This document shows, piece by piece, positions 11,900 through 22,526 of a stretch of 64,000 nucleotides of DNA (position 1 is the stretch's first letter; each line of letters starts with the position of its first letter). The stretch is from Ephemerocybe angulata (Eukaryota > Basidiomycota > Agaricomycetes > Agaricales > Psathyrellaceae). The stretch covers positions 1-64,000 of the forward strand of contig JAACJK010000125.1 in the NCBI GenBank assembly GCA_013368325.1. Direction: 5' to 3'. The notes beneath the pieces were generated by a model, which was given only the letters and a program-made list of their open reading frames with translations, was not told where the DNA came from and ran no database searches. A program made the position numbers and the translations under genes.

Positions 11900-13526
11900 A
11901 TGAACTGCGAATACGACGCCCTGAAAGCCAGTGAGTTAACCATCAGTCCCTGCACGACACGCAATACTGAATGTCGTTACAGAGGAGGTGCTATCTGCGA
12001 TCCGTCTGGATGACTATAGGGCGTCGAAGGGGGTGGAAGACGCGGCGATCGGGGGTTTGGAGCGAGTAAAGGTACGTGCAATACCCATCCGGCGTTGGGA
12101 CGGGACTGAGCGCGACTGAACAGCTGGACGGAGTTCGCGTGGTCGACTTACAATATCCACCATCTACTCGACTCCTTGAGGGTGACGAAGATTCGGAGGT
12201 GGTCTTCAAGATACAGGGCGCCATATGCGGAAAGGATCTCCCCCCTGTTATCAGCCTTCCGTACGCAATATCCTGATTCTCTGACGAAATGCCAAGTCCT
12301 GAAAACGGTACAGATACGGTACTACGTCTCCCAGCAGAATTCGCAATCTCAGGCAACACGTGAAGATAACAGGCTTCGGTTCACAGGAATTCGAAGGTTA
12401 CGTCGACAAGCTCCATGACATCCACGAAAAGTTCAGCAACCACGTCGTGGACCGTACGGTCGTCCCCTTCGATTTCCTTCCATACGAAGGTTACGCAGCA
12501 CTGGACTCGCACGCAAGGTACTTTACGGACCGGCAGCTTGTACCATACGAAAGGAGTCATCGTTTCCTTCCTGGCGTCGACCCACATCGAGTTCTGCGAA
12601 ACGTCCAGCCCGACGACTTCATTCACGGACCGGACAACGTAGTCGAGTACTGTGCGAGGACCGTCGGCGCGAACGGTGGCATAAAGTAAGCAGCGTCTAC
12701 TATATCGAGAACTCGGGCACCCCTGCTGACGAACTTACCATTAGGTACTCTCCTTGCGAGCCAAGTATATTCAAGGTGGGCGACCTGGTGGAGGTTGCGT
12801 TCTCCTGCGTCGGGATACCCGTCAAAGGCCAGAGGATGCGCTTACTTCTGCAACTCCGCGGAGTGACGCTCCTTGACAATCTCGTTCGAAAGGTACGGTA
12901 CCGGGCAGTTTAATCGAGGCGTTGCTGATGGTACATCTGTATATTAACAGGAGTCGGAACGACGGGATAGGCTGACCATCGCGACGGCCGTCATACACCG
13001 AACCCCGAAACGCAAGACGCTCTATCTCTCCCATTACGAACACATAGCTCCCTCTGCGAGCGTTGTGAAGCGCCAGAGGACGGAGGACGACGACCTTCAG
13101 GCGAGACTGTTCCAATCGGAGCCGCGCGGCGAGGCGTCCCTTGTAGAGGAGGGAGAGATCACCGACAAAGCTGGAGCGGGGCAAATCGACGTGGCGACTG
13201 GGGCTGATGGGGAGGCTGCTTTGGCAGACGTTATGGAAGGAGCGGTTCGGGACACCTCCGCTGGACTTCCGGACATGGAGCAGCTTGTGGAAGCCCCAGC
13301 TGAGGGCGGCGTCGATACCCTGGACGCGACGCACCTTGGGGACGGCGATGGACTCGAGGACAACGGGGAAGACGGGATGACGGAGTTCGGAGACGTCGAG
13401 GACGGCTATGACGACTTGGCGGAAGGAGAGGGCGTTGAAGTATTTGGGGAGGGCGCCGCAAGGGAGGACGCGGTTGGCCGTGTTCACGCCATCGAAGATG
13501 GTGTCGAGGCGATGAACGTTGACTGA
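11900..13526 (+). CDS. Uncharacterised 6-exon gene, 443 aa, basidiomycete-type
   Basis: Exons 11900-11930, 11983-12071, 12124-12260, 12335-12685, 12745-12892 and 12951-13526 give 444 codons in frame. The N-terminal two thirds look folded: a region around GFGSQEFEGYVDKLHDI, then PYEGYAALDSHARYF, then a beta-rich block with FKVGDLVEVAFSCVGIPV followed by RLLLQLRGVTLL. The last 150 residues are acidic and probably disordered. From memory, similar proteins with a VGD(I/L)VE block followed by a basic strand are multi-copy hypotheticals in Agaricomycetes. The beta-rich block could be an OB-like fold, but that is only inference. The gene lies between two Helitron genes and is divergent from the 889-aa gene, which suggests they form a pair. 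Confidence 0.7.
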
Positions 13527-13810
13527 GGTAACGGACGTTACACTCCTTTTATTTCTGTATTTCCCATAACGTGTTTTCAACGTACGATTGCGATCGTTCC
13601 TCACAGTCTTTCACATTCCATCTTTTCCATCTTTACATATATACTGCACACTACGTGCCATATACCTCGTTATACTCACTACCATTTAGTGTTGCCCACA
13701 ATCCTTGATATCTACTCTATCTAGCTTCCTATCTGTGCACATTACCACACTCCTTTGCATATACCCATACTGATGTTGCTACATGATACTACAATACACA
13801 CTTACCAGGT

Positions 13811-16800
13811 TCACGCCGGACGGAGACGCAAGAGAACCGGAAGTGCAGCGAGGACAAAGGACGGGCACAGGGGAGAGGTGACGAGGGCTGTATGGGAGGT
13901 GCGATAACGTTGGTTTGGGATCTGTGATAAGGTTGGTTTGACAGGCAACAGCGCCCCAGACAATGACGAAGTAAGAGGACTATGAATTGAGGAGGGACTG
14001 TGGTAGCGATGGAACATACTGGGAAAGGTCCGGCACAGGCGAGAGGCGGGCAGTATGGCAGATGTGATACGGTTGGTATGGGATATGTGATAAGGTTGGT
14101 TTGGCAGCCTAATGCGCCTCGGACATTGAGGAATTAAGACGACTACGATCTGAGGAGGAAGTGGATATGGCGATTTGCGGCAGGATGCGGCAGACGGAAA
14201 ATGCCGGCTTGGCATTGATGGATTGATGCACAGGGAGAGCTCACGGGCTTGGCGCGACGAAATGCACTGCGAGTGTAACCGAGTCAAAATGCCTCGGAAC
14301 ATATGGTTGTCCACAAAGTAGATTTGGTCTTCGTCCATCCTATCTTCCTCGTCGTCTGGTCCAAGGCCAGGCTCCATTGGGTGAGGGTTGTATGTACATT
14401 CTGAGTTGCTTGCATCTTCGAAGGGCAATGCGGGAGTTGGGTCTCTTGCTTCGGAGGGTGTAGGGTGAAGGAAGGGTTCGTCCTCCGTGACGGTATGGTT
14501 GATTCTCTTTAGTCTTTGTAGCTCGTCTCGGAGCTCTCCTGACATCTTCTCTAGTATTTTAGACTGCGGAAACCACCGTAATATCAGGAGCCCTTGCAAT
14601 GATGTTACCCTAGAGAGCATGACATAGATGCCTTGCCCCTTTGCGGATGTGAGATCGACCACCGCCTTTTCCAGGGTCCTTCCCTGGCTCTTGTAGTGTG
14701 TGTACGAGTACGCTGGCACAATAGGTACCTGCTTTCTTCTGAAGGTCTTCGATATTGAGCCGTTGATCTTCACCGTGTACGATATGGATGTAGAAGTGGG
14801 AAATATAGCCGCGATCCCTTTGCCTAGCCCTGGGACTTGTATGTCGTTTTTCTTGCAGTCTATTTCTACGTATACCACTTCAAGCGTCTTTATAGATCCC
14901 ATGTTGGTGAATCTGAATCCCGTTACAACTCCCTCAGAACCGTTTACCACCTTTAGACCCAATGATATGTTTTCCGTTATCATTACCTTCATCCCTATGA
15001 ATATCGGTAGAAGACCGAACGCATCTTTGGTTGTGCGCGATGATATATTCCACAGAATAGCAGTAGCTGGCCCCTGGACTGGCTTCGTCTGTACGAAGTC
15101 TGTGGAGCAGCAAACGTGAATTTCTTGGCGAAGGCGCTGCGCATGCGCTACGAGCATAGTTGCGTTCACTTCGTCTCGTATCCTTTTTGTTCCCACAATT
15201 ACAGGTGCGTCTCTAAAGCTCTCCAATGTGTGTTGTGCGTGCGCGTAGACATGAGCTATGTCTCGTTGCCTAAGATGGTCGATTACAGATAGGCCTTGTA
15301 CTATAGCTGGGCTTCCGTCGCTCTCCATGCATTTGTTGTTTCTGATCTTGTCTAGGATAGTCGCGAGCACCGGGTCGTTCTCATGTCGTTTGGCTTTGGA
15401 AAGTAGTACGACTTGATTCACCTGCCTCCATAGGTATGCCCCCGCTATGGAGTCCAGCCCTTCGTTGTTTCGGGCTTGCACGAATGTTGGAGACCTTACT
15501 AGCTTCCAAGAGTACACGGGGAGCTGTGTCGGGGGTGGTAGCTGTAGGAAGTCGCCCATGAATATCATGCTGATACCCCCGAAAATTTTGGAGCAACCAG
15601 ATGGATCATCGCCCTTGGCCAGCCTAAGTCTAGCTGAAATGGTGGCTAGAAACTGCGCGCTTATCATTGACACTTCGTCTATGATGAGGTATCTGACCTT
15701 CCTCCACTCTGCCACCAGTAATTTCCCTGCTTCAGTCGCCTTCTTGTGATTCGGACCAAGGGACAATAGGGAGTGGAGTGTGCTGCCTCCTATGAGCGTT
15801 GAAGCTATCCCTGTGAAGGCAGATAGCTTCAACTCGTGCTGTCTTCCTAGCCTGTCCAGTAGCTCGACTATGGTCTCTATAAGGTAGGATTTCCCAGTTC
15901 CACCCTTGCCACCTACATACAGCATGAGCTGCTCACCCCCTTCTAATATGTGTTGTGCCACTATACTGTATGCTCTCAGCTGCTCCGCATTTTCCCTGAT
16001 CCCTCTCTCGTTGGCTATTGTCTCCGCCAACAGTCTCCCTGTTTCGATAGCCTCCAACCTTTTCTCAGAAAGGTGAGCTGAAACAGTGGTTATCCACGCA
16101 TCTGGGCCAGGCCCTTGGTCCTTCTCCTTCTGCTTTCCTTTCCCTTTGGAGATCCTTCCCGAGGATTTTGCATTCTTCCGTTCGCCTCGTTGTCTGGACT
16201 TGGTCATGAATGTACGTTGTTCGTTTATTATTGACCAATCCTCCTCTCCTGGGGATATTGTGGGATCGTATCCGGAAGCGAACTCCTCCGTTGGATGCTG
16301 TCCGCCAATGGGATGACACGTCCTGAACGGAGTGTACGACGGTCCCAGTAACGAATGTAGTCCCGAGGACTCTATGCTCCCCGCACCGGCGTACCCCTCT
16401 TCAATTGTCTCAGCTTGAAGCACTGCCATGGCATATGTGTTGGTGTTCAACGGTAGCCCACTTCCTTCTTCTGGCACGTCATCAAGGTCATCAAAGTCCA
16501 AGCGCCCATGTCCCTTTCTCACGTGCCTCGGGCGCTCATCTCGAGCTTGTTTGGCTTCCGCGACGAGTGACATGTTTTCGGCTATTAGCTTGTCACCGGC
16601 ACTTAATGACTCTATTAATGGTAGTGCTATCGTGGACCAGTCAAATCCCTCTGGTAGCAGATCGAAGGGCGTTCTCCATGGTTTGAATAAAATGCACATA
16701 TCCCTGGCCCACTCTTCACGTTCCTCATCGCCTTTGTCTCTCCTAGGTATCCTGGGACCCAGTAAAACTGGTACTGTCCGTATCCGTCTCATAACGATTT

Positions 16801-19800
16801 TGTGTGAGTTGAACTGGGGGTGCGCGGGTGACGCGAAGGATTTAGTAGATGTCGAAGGCTTGGCCTTTGGAGAATTAGCCGCGAGGATTTTCCTAGTTGC
16901 AGATATGTGTGTATATAGTGACATACCCTGGAAGGGTTCGGAATTAGGTCTATAGAGGTAGTCGAGAAGGGGGCTTGATGCGTCCAGCGATCCGTGTTCT
17001 GTAGCCATGGTTACTTGGAGGTTTCCTAGCTCTTCTTGGGAATTGCAAGGCGCTGATTGCCTGTTGGACAAAGTATTTACCACGTACCTAATAGCTTCAC
17101 CCCAATTGAAGCTTTGGAATTGTTCACTGGTATAGTTCTCTCCAGCACCCTGAATGTAGCTCATTACTTGGGGGTGCGAAATCTCTTGGTGGCCGAGCAT
17201 GCTATTTATTGCGATTGTCATGGCTCTCCGTGCCGTGGTTTCGTCCTGTGCTTCCTCGTTTAGCACACCCCTAGCCTCTCCCTGGCGAATTGCATATGAC
17301 AGGGCTGTGAGACCGGCGTGCATGGTTAGTGGGGCCTTCGTGATATAGTCGGTCACATAATACATGAAGGCTTTGGCGTCCATACCCGAACCGATGAATT
17401 TAACGTCTGTATTGCATTTCAGGAGAAAGGTAGTGGTTGGGTTATAGTGGGTCATTTTCGGGTGAACGCGCTTCAGTTGTACACTTCCGGTATCGAGGTT
17501 CACTTCAGTAGTCTCACGTCTTTCTCCGTCTATGCCGAACCTGCAATTTTCTGCATTGCGCTCCTGTTTTGGTCCGAGGTATTTCCAGCAAGACCCGTTG
17601 TGCACATGCCAGTTAAAACGGGTCAACAAGTCGTCTATATACTCGTTCATTTCACCCTTGAAAGTTCGAACGCTCATAGAGGACGCCAATGGTGCTTGGA
17701 CCGCTGCCGGATGTGGTTCGCCTTTCCTTAGACTGTCTATCTCATCCTCTCCACCAGTTGGCAACGCGTTCATGTAGGACCTAGCTCCTAAAAAGCCGGA
17801 TGCCGCTACGGAGTCTAACCATCGGGTGAGGGAGACTCTGTACGACTCCGAGCTCTGTAGGGCTGTTGCCAGAGACTCAGCAGGTAGATGTCCCCTCAGC
17901 CAGAGCAGCATATGGCAGTGAAGCGTGCCTCTGCCCTGTGTCTCTACTGTGCCGTAGTATGCGTCACAGTGGCCAAAAACACCTGGAGTAGACTTTCCGT
18001 ACCTCAGCACTATCTGAATGAAGGATGTTATTACTGTGTCGAAAAACTCCGCACAGGCTACCGGATGTTTGACCGCTAGTTTGGAACGGTCATCAGAGCT
18101 GAGGTACTCCTGGTCCGCCAGTTCGTCTTCCTCCATATACCGTTTGGCTAGCACGGTAACTATGGGATTGTAGTAGTCTGATGGGTTAAGTGTAATGAAG
18201 ATAGTAGGCGAGCCTCGTTGTCCAATCATGGCCCTAATCTCGTTGCGCATCTTGATTTTTTGGGCTACACTCCCCGGTATTTTTCTGGCTACGGGAGATA
18301 TAGACGTCATTACCCGCACTATGTTCAGTTCGCTCGGATCGGTCGGTGTGTACGTTGGGTTTTTCATGTATTTATCTCGAAGATGTAGGATCTGCAGTGG
18401 ATCGAGCTGGCCTATCTGTTCTACTATACGATAATAGGCAGAATAAGGCACAGAGAACCTCATGCTCGTGTTCACGGCTCCTTTCCTTATGATGTTGTAT
18501 ACATCAAAGGCAAGTTCAGGGTCGTTCTCAAAGTAGGGATCCATGGTTCCAAGAAGGTGGCGGAGTTGCTGCTCCATCCCGATAGGGCGCTTACGCCTTG
18601 GATGGTGGAAGCCAGCTATACCGAACGGATCGGCGTTCGGGTGCGCCCAGCTGAGCCAGTTGGGGTTGCTGATGTCGGGTGCCGGAGATGATCCTGCTCT
18701 GGAATATACGAAGGGTTTGCCGTCTTGACATCTTCGGATGGCCTCCAAGGTCATCCTGTGGTAACTTTTTGCGCTCCTGTCTCCCAGTGTGTACGATACA
18801 TTTTCCATAAACAGGCCGTCTATTCCGTCGAATCTCCCAATGTGATCTTCTGTGAGGGATTCTACAGCCGATGAGAGGGGTAAGTAGCCAATGTTAACGG
18901 CTGATGGTACACCTTCGTCTGATTCCCCTGTGAATAGGCCTTCCAGATGTTCAGCGCTGAAACCCCCGAACGAATGGGACTTCTTATAGCTGGGGTTGTT
19001 CTGGATTAGAAATTCTAGAAGTCGCTTCACTCTGGATTTTCTGACAAGTATAGGCTTCAGTTTTTTTATGGTCCGCTGGGTAGGAGGTCTGGCAGTCATT
19101 ACGATGGCACACATAGTGTCGGTTATCTGCTCTGGTGACGGAGGTAAAATAGCGTTGACCCGCATGGTGTCCAATGGCGTGGACATTATGTTCCCTCTTA
19201 TGTGACGCTTTCCCTTTACAAAGGCATCTTCCCCGTAGTCGTCGTCGATCCCGGTAAACCTGCACAGGAGGCTATTGGTTCTTACGCGGCATATCAGAGC
19301 CTTCTCGAATATTGACATGTCTTCAAATGCCTTCTTTATGTCGCAGGGTAGTTTGTCCCTGGCGAAATAAAGCCAGTTGCAGAGCGCTAGCTTAGGCATT
19401 TTCCCCTTCAATAGATCCGAAAGACATGTATTGCACACCAGCATCCAGCCCTTTTCTGTCCTATTCTCTAGCGATATGGGCTCTAGGATGGCTCGATCGT
19501 AAGCCTGAAAGTCATAGTTGGTTGGGCAAAGACGCCGTGGTAGCTCGTCATTTCTGAGCAAGGTCAAGTCAAGGAGAGTTGCCGGCTTTCTCTTTAGCTC
19601 ACGATGGTACTTCATTGCGCTGCATACCGAACACGGGCGCCTGAGGAACCTGTCCAAAGCCATCTTCTTCTGCCACTCCTTGATTATTGCATGATGTGCC
19701 CCGTCCGTGAGGGGCTTGAGATGATCTGTAGGGTATAAGGTAGGGTCTTCAGCTAGGGGTGCTTCTCCAAAGAGGCTGACAGGGTCCACAGCAGGGGCTA

Positions 19801-20395
19801 TGACGTCTTGACGCTCTACAAGAGCGCGTGGGTTGGGGACACGAGCTGCGTATGAAGTTGCAGGAATTAAGGGGGGAGGCTGGCATCTCGCAAGGGAGGG
19901 CATTGCTAGGGTAGGGAAGGTGGACATAGAGGCACCAGCTGCAGAGGTTTCAGCTCGAGCCGAAGCAGGGGACGACAGTGATCTGCTCATCCGGCTGACG
20001 AAAGAGCACGACGAACCGTCTTCGCTCACTTCTGAGGGCGAAGTCGCTCTTCGTCTAAAGATCATGGGTACACCCTTACAGGTGTTACTACACTCGTGCT
20101 GAAGTAGGAGCTCGTAGAGCACAGGGATTGTTTTCCTTTTGTAGTTTACCCCGTGGAAGCCTAGTACGGTTCGTAGGTCTGACGCGGACAACCTAGGGAA
20201 GTATTCCGCCAGCAGAAAGGTAGGACAGCGTACTGTCATAAGCTCAGGATCCGACAGCCTATGGTCACCAGTTACCAGCCGTTGTACCACGCCGTGGAAG
20301 ATGTAGTCTCTTGCCCATTGTTCTAGCGGGATGTCGAGTGCGCTTTCGATCAGAATGCCATCACTGTTCATGCTGAGCCTGTGTGCGTAATGCAT
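13811..20395 (-). CDS. Helitron Rep/helicase, intact 2194-aa frame
   Basis: One uninterrupted frame with all hallmark parts of a rolling-circle Helitron transposase, which nicks donor and target DNA and unwinds it. There is an N-terminal region with a CSVCSAMKYHREL zinc-like block. The HUH motif LHCHMLLW lies near residue 822, and the two-tyrosine motif YVTDYITK near 1013. The Pif1-type helicase has Walker A GGKGGTGKS near 1498, Walker B LIIDEVSMIS near 1573, FMGDFLQLPPP, and the late motif with ALSRV-type sequence (VMLSRVTS). The last 125 or so residues are translated from a diverged 168-bp tandem repeat and are not conserved Helitron sequence. Unlike the left copy, no C-terminal cysteine-peptidase-like domain is present. 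Potentially active. Confidence 0.92.
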   Translation of the reverse strand: MHYAHRLSMNSDGILIESALDIPLEQWARDYIFHGVVQRLVTGDHRLSDPELMTVRCPTFLLAEYFPRLSASDLRTVLGFHGVNYKRKTIPVLYELLLQHECSNTCKGVPMIFRRRATSPSEVSEDGSSCSFVSRMSRSLSSPASARAETSAAGASMSTFPTLAMPSLARCQPPPLIPATSYAARVPNPRALVERQDVIAPAVDPVSLFGEAPLAEDPTLYPTDHLKPLTDGAHHAIIKEWQKKMALDRFLRRPCSVCSAMKYHRELKRKPATLLDLTLLRNDELPRRLCPTNYDFQAYDRAILEPISLENRTEKGWMLVCNTCLSDLLKGKMPKLALCNWLYFARDKLPCDIKKAFEDMSIFEKALICRVRTNSLLCRFTGIDDDYGEDAFVKGKRHIRGNIMSTPLDTMRVNAILPPSPEQITDTMCAIVMTARPPTQRTIKKLKPILVRKSRVKRLLEFLIQNNPSYKKSHSFGGFSAEHLEGLFTGESDEGVPSAVNIGYLPLSSAVESLTEDHIGRFDGIDGLFMENVSYTLGDRSAKSYHRMTLEAIRRCQDGKPFVYSRAGSSPAPDISNPNWLSWAHPNADPFGIAGFHHPRRKRPIGMEQQLRHLLGTMDPYFENDPELAFDVYNIIRKGAVNTSMRFSVPYSAYYRIVEQIGQLDPLQILHLRDKYMKNPTYTPTDPSELNIVRVMTSISPVARKIPGSVAQKIKMRNEIRAMIGQRGSPTIFITLNPSDYYNPIVTVLAKRYMEEDELADQEYLSSDDRSKLAVKHPVACAEFFDTVITSFIQIVLRYGKSTPGVFGHCDAYYGTVETQGRGTLHCHMLLWLRGHLPAESLATALQSSESYRVSLTRWLDSVAASGFLGARSYMNALPTGGEDEIDSLRKGEPHPAAVQAPLASSMSVRTFKGEMNEYIDDLLTRFNWHVHNGSCWKYLGPKQERNAENCRFGIDGERRETTEVNLDTGSVQLKRVHPKMTHYNPTTTFLLKCNTDVKFIGSGMDAKAFMYYVTDYITKAPLTMHAGLTALSYAIRQGEARGVLNEEAQDETTARRAMTIAINSMLGHQEISHPQVMSYIQGAGENYTSEQFQSFNWGEAIRYVVNTLSNRQSAPCNSQEELGNLQVTMATEHGSLDASSPLLDYLYRPNSEPFQGMSLYTHISATRKILAANSPKAKPSTSTKSFASPAHPQFNSHKIVMRRIRTVPVLLGPRIPRRDKGDEEREEWARDMCILFKPWRTPFDLLPEGFDWSTIALPLIESLSAGDKLIAENMSLVAEAKQARDERPRHVRKGHGRLDFDDLDDVPEEGSGLPLNTNTYAMAVLQAETIEEGYAGAGSIESSGLHSLLGPSYTPFRTCHPIGGQHPTEEFASGYDPTISPGEEDWSIINEQRTFMTKSRQRGERKNAKSSGRISKGKGKQKEKDQGPGPDAWITTVSAHLSEKRLEAIETGRLLAETIANERGIRENAEQLRAYSIVAQHILEGGEQLMLYVGGKGGTGKSYLIETIVELLDRLGRQHELKLSAFTGIASTLIGGSTLHSLLSLGPNHKKATEAGKLLVAEWRKVRYLIIDEVSMISAQFLATISARLRLAKGDDPSGCSKIFGGISMIFMGDFLQLPPPTQLPVYSWKLVRSPTFVQARNNEGLDSIAGAYLWRQVNQVVLLSKAKRHENDPVLATILDKIRNNKCMESDGSPAIVQGLSVIDHLRQRDIAHVYAHAQHTLESFRDAPVIVGTKRIRDEVNATMLVAHAQRLRQEIHVCCSTDFVQTKPVQGPATAILWNISSRTTKDAFGLLPIFIGMKVMITENISLGLKVVNGSEGVVTGFRFTNMGSIKTLEVVYVEIDCKKNDIQVPGLGKGIAAIFPTSTSISYTVKINGSISKTFRRKQVPIVPAYSYTHYKSQGRTLEKAVVDLTSAKGQGIYVMLSRVTSLQGLLILRWFPQSKILEKMSGELRDELQRLKRINHTVTEDEPFLHPTPSEARDPTPALPFEDASNSECTYNPHPMEPGLGPDDEEDRMDEDQIYFVDNHMFRGILTRLHSQCISSRQARELSLCINPSMPSRHFPSAASCRKSPYPLPPQIVVVLIPQCPRRIRLPNQPYHISHTNRITSAILPASRLCRTFPSMFHRYHSPSSIHSPLTSSLSGALLPVKPTLSQIPNQRYRTSHTALVTSPLCPSFVLAALPVLLRLRPA
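13811..20395 (-). mobile_element. Helitron with intact transposase (ends not located)
   Basis: Defined here by its coding sequence only. The 5' end should lie to the right of 20395 and the 3' end to the left of 13811. I could not find a convincing TC...hairpin-CTRR pair. The divergent gene pair at 7983-13526 could be cargo of this element if its 3' end lies near 7.9 kb, but this is untested. Confidence 0.6.
13861..14190. repeat. Diverged tandem repeat, about 168-bp units, inside the Helitron 3' coding end
   Basis: Units start near 13861 and 14029, each with a cgg/ggcacaggngagagg block, then a gataanngttggttt block and a tgaggagg block. They are clearly related but well diverged. A partial third copy may precede the first unit. 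They encode the non-conserved C-terminal tail of the 2194-aa protein. Confidence 0.75.
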
Positions 20396-20672
20396 ATCCG
20401 GGAGTCCTTTGCTCGCTATGGTACGTCCTACTTCAGGTAGAATAGTCGATGTTGATGCCTCGTCGGGTTCACTGTCCCATCTGACTGTTCAAAGGCAACT
20501 CTTGTTCAGCGATGCCGATACGCTTGTTCATATGCACCTACCTTGACTGTTTTGTCTCCATACTATGTTCATGTTGTTGCCGATGCTCGTTGCGTGGCGA
20601 GTGCGCGGATGAAGGTAATCTAGGTGGGTATGCAGAGGATAAAGTAGCGAGGATTTGGCGCGGCATTGTTTT

Positions 20673-20678
20673 TATATA
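20673..20678 (+). promoter_or_regulatory. TATA-like box upstream of the R2-like gene
   Basis: TATATA within tttttatatagatc, about 90 bases before the proposed start codon at 20765. The 370-base gap to the divergent Helitron gene probably serves both. Confidence 0.4.
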
Positions 20679-20764
20679 GATCATCCGCAGGGCTTAATAA
20701 TATGACGTGTGGTCGGAAGGAGCCTCGGCGTCACTCCGCTGCTTCTTACTCACACTGCTCTGAG

Positions 20765-22281
20765 ATGTCTGCGACGACTATGAGGAAAGTAAGTGCTTCT
20801 TCCACTGTTACGAGTCCCACTGGTGTCTGCGATCAGACCCGTAGTCGTCACTAACTCCCTCTCAGCTCAGTCTCTAACGCGGTATGACGTGATGCCTAAT
20901 AACAGAGAGGCCTTGTGGTGGGCGTTTATCCGCGCTGCGTCTATAAAACCAACCATCCTAATGACTGGAGCCGCTCGCTAGTTGACTTTAACCAGACATG
21001 GTAGAATCGAACGTTCATATAATGCGACCCGGCGTGTTTCACTCTCGACGATCTGAGGTCAGTACCCTGGTTGCCTCTCTGTGTTTGGTTCAAACTCAAG
21101 CGTGTACAGATTCGGGACAGGTACTTCCTTATCAAGGACACTTTTTGGGACCCTTCCTCTTTGGAGCTGGGGCAGGATGTTCAAGACTGGTTAACGCGGA
21201 CTTCCGAGATCGAGAGGAAGGTCTTGTCGACTGTCTTGGCTTCCTTTATCGCATTGGGTGGTTTAGTCCACGAGAATATAGTCCAGCGATTTTCCAAAGA
21301 GGTTCCTCTTTCGGACATCCAGATATTTTATGGTTTTCAGGCTGTAATGTGAGTGGTTGTTATGTAACGCCTGCTCGTGTATGTTAGCTTTCGCAGCCCA
21401 TTAATGACGTGGTTCTCTCTATCAGGGAGAAGGTACATTTAGTATCCTACCGTATGGCCTCTTCACTACTGGTCGAAAGCGATCCCAGACTTGCGGCTTT
21501 GAACACCCCGGCTCTGTGCTGCGCGGCTGGGCAATCCAAGGTCGAATGGGCTACCCGATGGTACAAAGATAGCTCAGCCTCTTTAGCCCTCCGGCTTGTG
21601 GCGTTCTCTTGCGTGGAGGGAATATTTACCTCTGCTGGCATAGCTGCTGTGCTCTGGATTAAGCGCTTAGGCAAGATGTCCGGGATGTGCGAGATGATGG
21701 ACCGGGTAGCTAGGGACAAGGAGAGAAGTACTAGTTTTGCTTGTCTGGTTCTCCGATGTCTTGACGTTGCACCCTGCGAACTGGAAGTCAGGAGGGTAGT
21801 CGCTGAAGCGGTTGAGTTGGAGTTGGCATTCGCTACAGGTGGGCCGGTTGTTTTGGACTGTGGCGCAATAGTGGCTGGTTAACGAGGTTTTTCCCCAACA
21901 GACGCTTGCTATCCCCTTTTCCTGGGATTGAAACCCAGGGATTTGTCGCGGCATGTGCAGTATACGGCTAATTCTGTTCTGGCACAGATGGGCCTTCCGC
22001 CTCTGTATGATCGTGCCTATCCGGTAAGTAGATCCAACTGGGCTATATCAGTTCGCTTGAAGCGCGATGGCTGACGCGGTTCTCCATCCCAGCTGGTGCA
22101 TACCAGGGTTGCACCATCCCTATACCGCCCTACTATATACGACAAGCGGTCACTAGACCGCGAACGCCCTGTGATTATCGACAACTGCGGGTCGCAAGCG
22201 TTAAGGTACTTATATCAGCGTTAATCCTCGTGTGGCAATTTCCTAACATTTCACAGATCTGCAAGTGCGTTTGGGTACTAG
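20765..22281 (+). CDS. Divergent ribonucleotide reductase small-subunit-like protein (R2 pseudoenzyme), 344 aa
   Basis: Exons 20765-20788, 20871-20917, 21058-21348, 21426-21838, 21902-22023, 22093-22205 and 22257-22281 give 345 codons in frame. The R2 signature runs throughout: IKDTFWDPSSLEL, FYGFQAVMEKVHLVSY, CVEGIF, the ARD...SFACL block, and a C-terminal IYDKRS block matching the usual FFEKR region. Four metal-ligand positions keep Glu or His (E60 in place of Asp, E122, H125, E185) and the radical tyrosine is present (Y129). The final pair is replaced: RDEGLH in normal R2 is RDKERS here, so Glu becomes Lys219 and His becomes Ser222. A normal di-iron site cannot form. Usual length is near 390-400. 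The first two exons are less certain than the rest. It may act as a structural partner, as the non-catalytic yeast paralogue Rnr4 does (known family precedent; the extension here is inference). Confidence 0.85.
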
Positions 22282-22526
22282 TTAAGCGAATAAATAGCAC
22301 CAGATTCCATGTTGAATAGTTGCGTACATATATCAATCTATATACTTTGCCATTTCGACTTATCTTCGTGCTTATTGGATACGGGCGAGTCCATGGACAT
22401 CGGCACTAATCTTGAAGGCACCACACCTCTATTGTTCAATCAGGTTTCCCCGCCTGGCATCAAGGTACTTCTGGTCGCCACAACTAAGGAGCACAGCAGA
22501 ATCTGATCATTGCTCATCCTAGATGC

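Noticed and set aside
20673..20678. Shared bidirectional TATA for Helitron and R2-like gene
   Set aside because: The box suits the plus-strand gene only; nothing shows it drives the Helitron gene.
22093..22281. An actin-related-protein start (VIIDN...GS) fused to the end of the R2-like gene
   Set aside because: The same exon carries IYDKRS followed by a short tail that aligns with the normal FFEKR region and C-terminus of R2. The phase is continuous with the R2 exons, so it is simply the R2 C-terminus.
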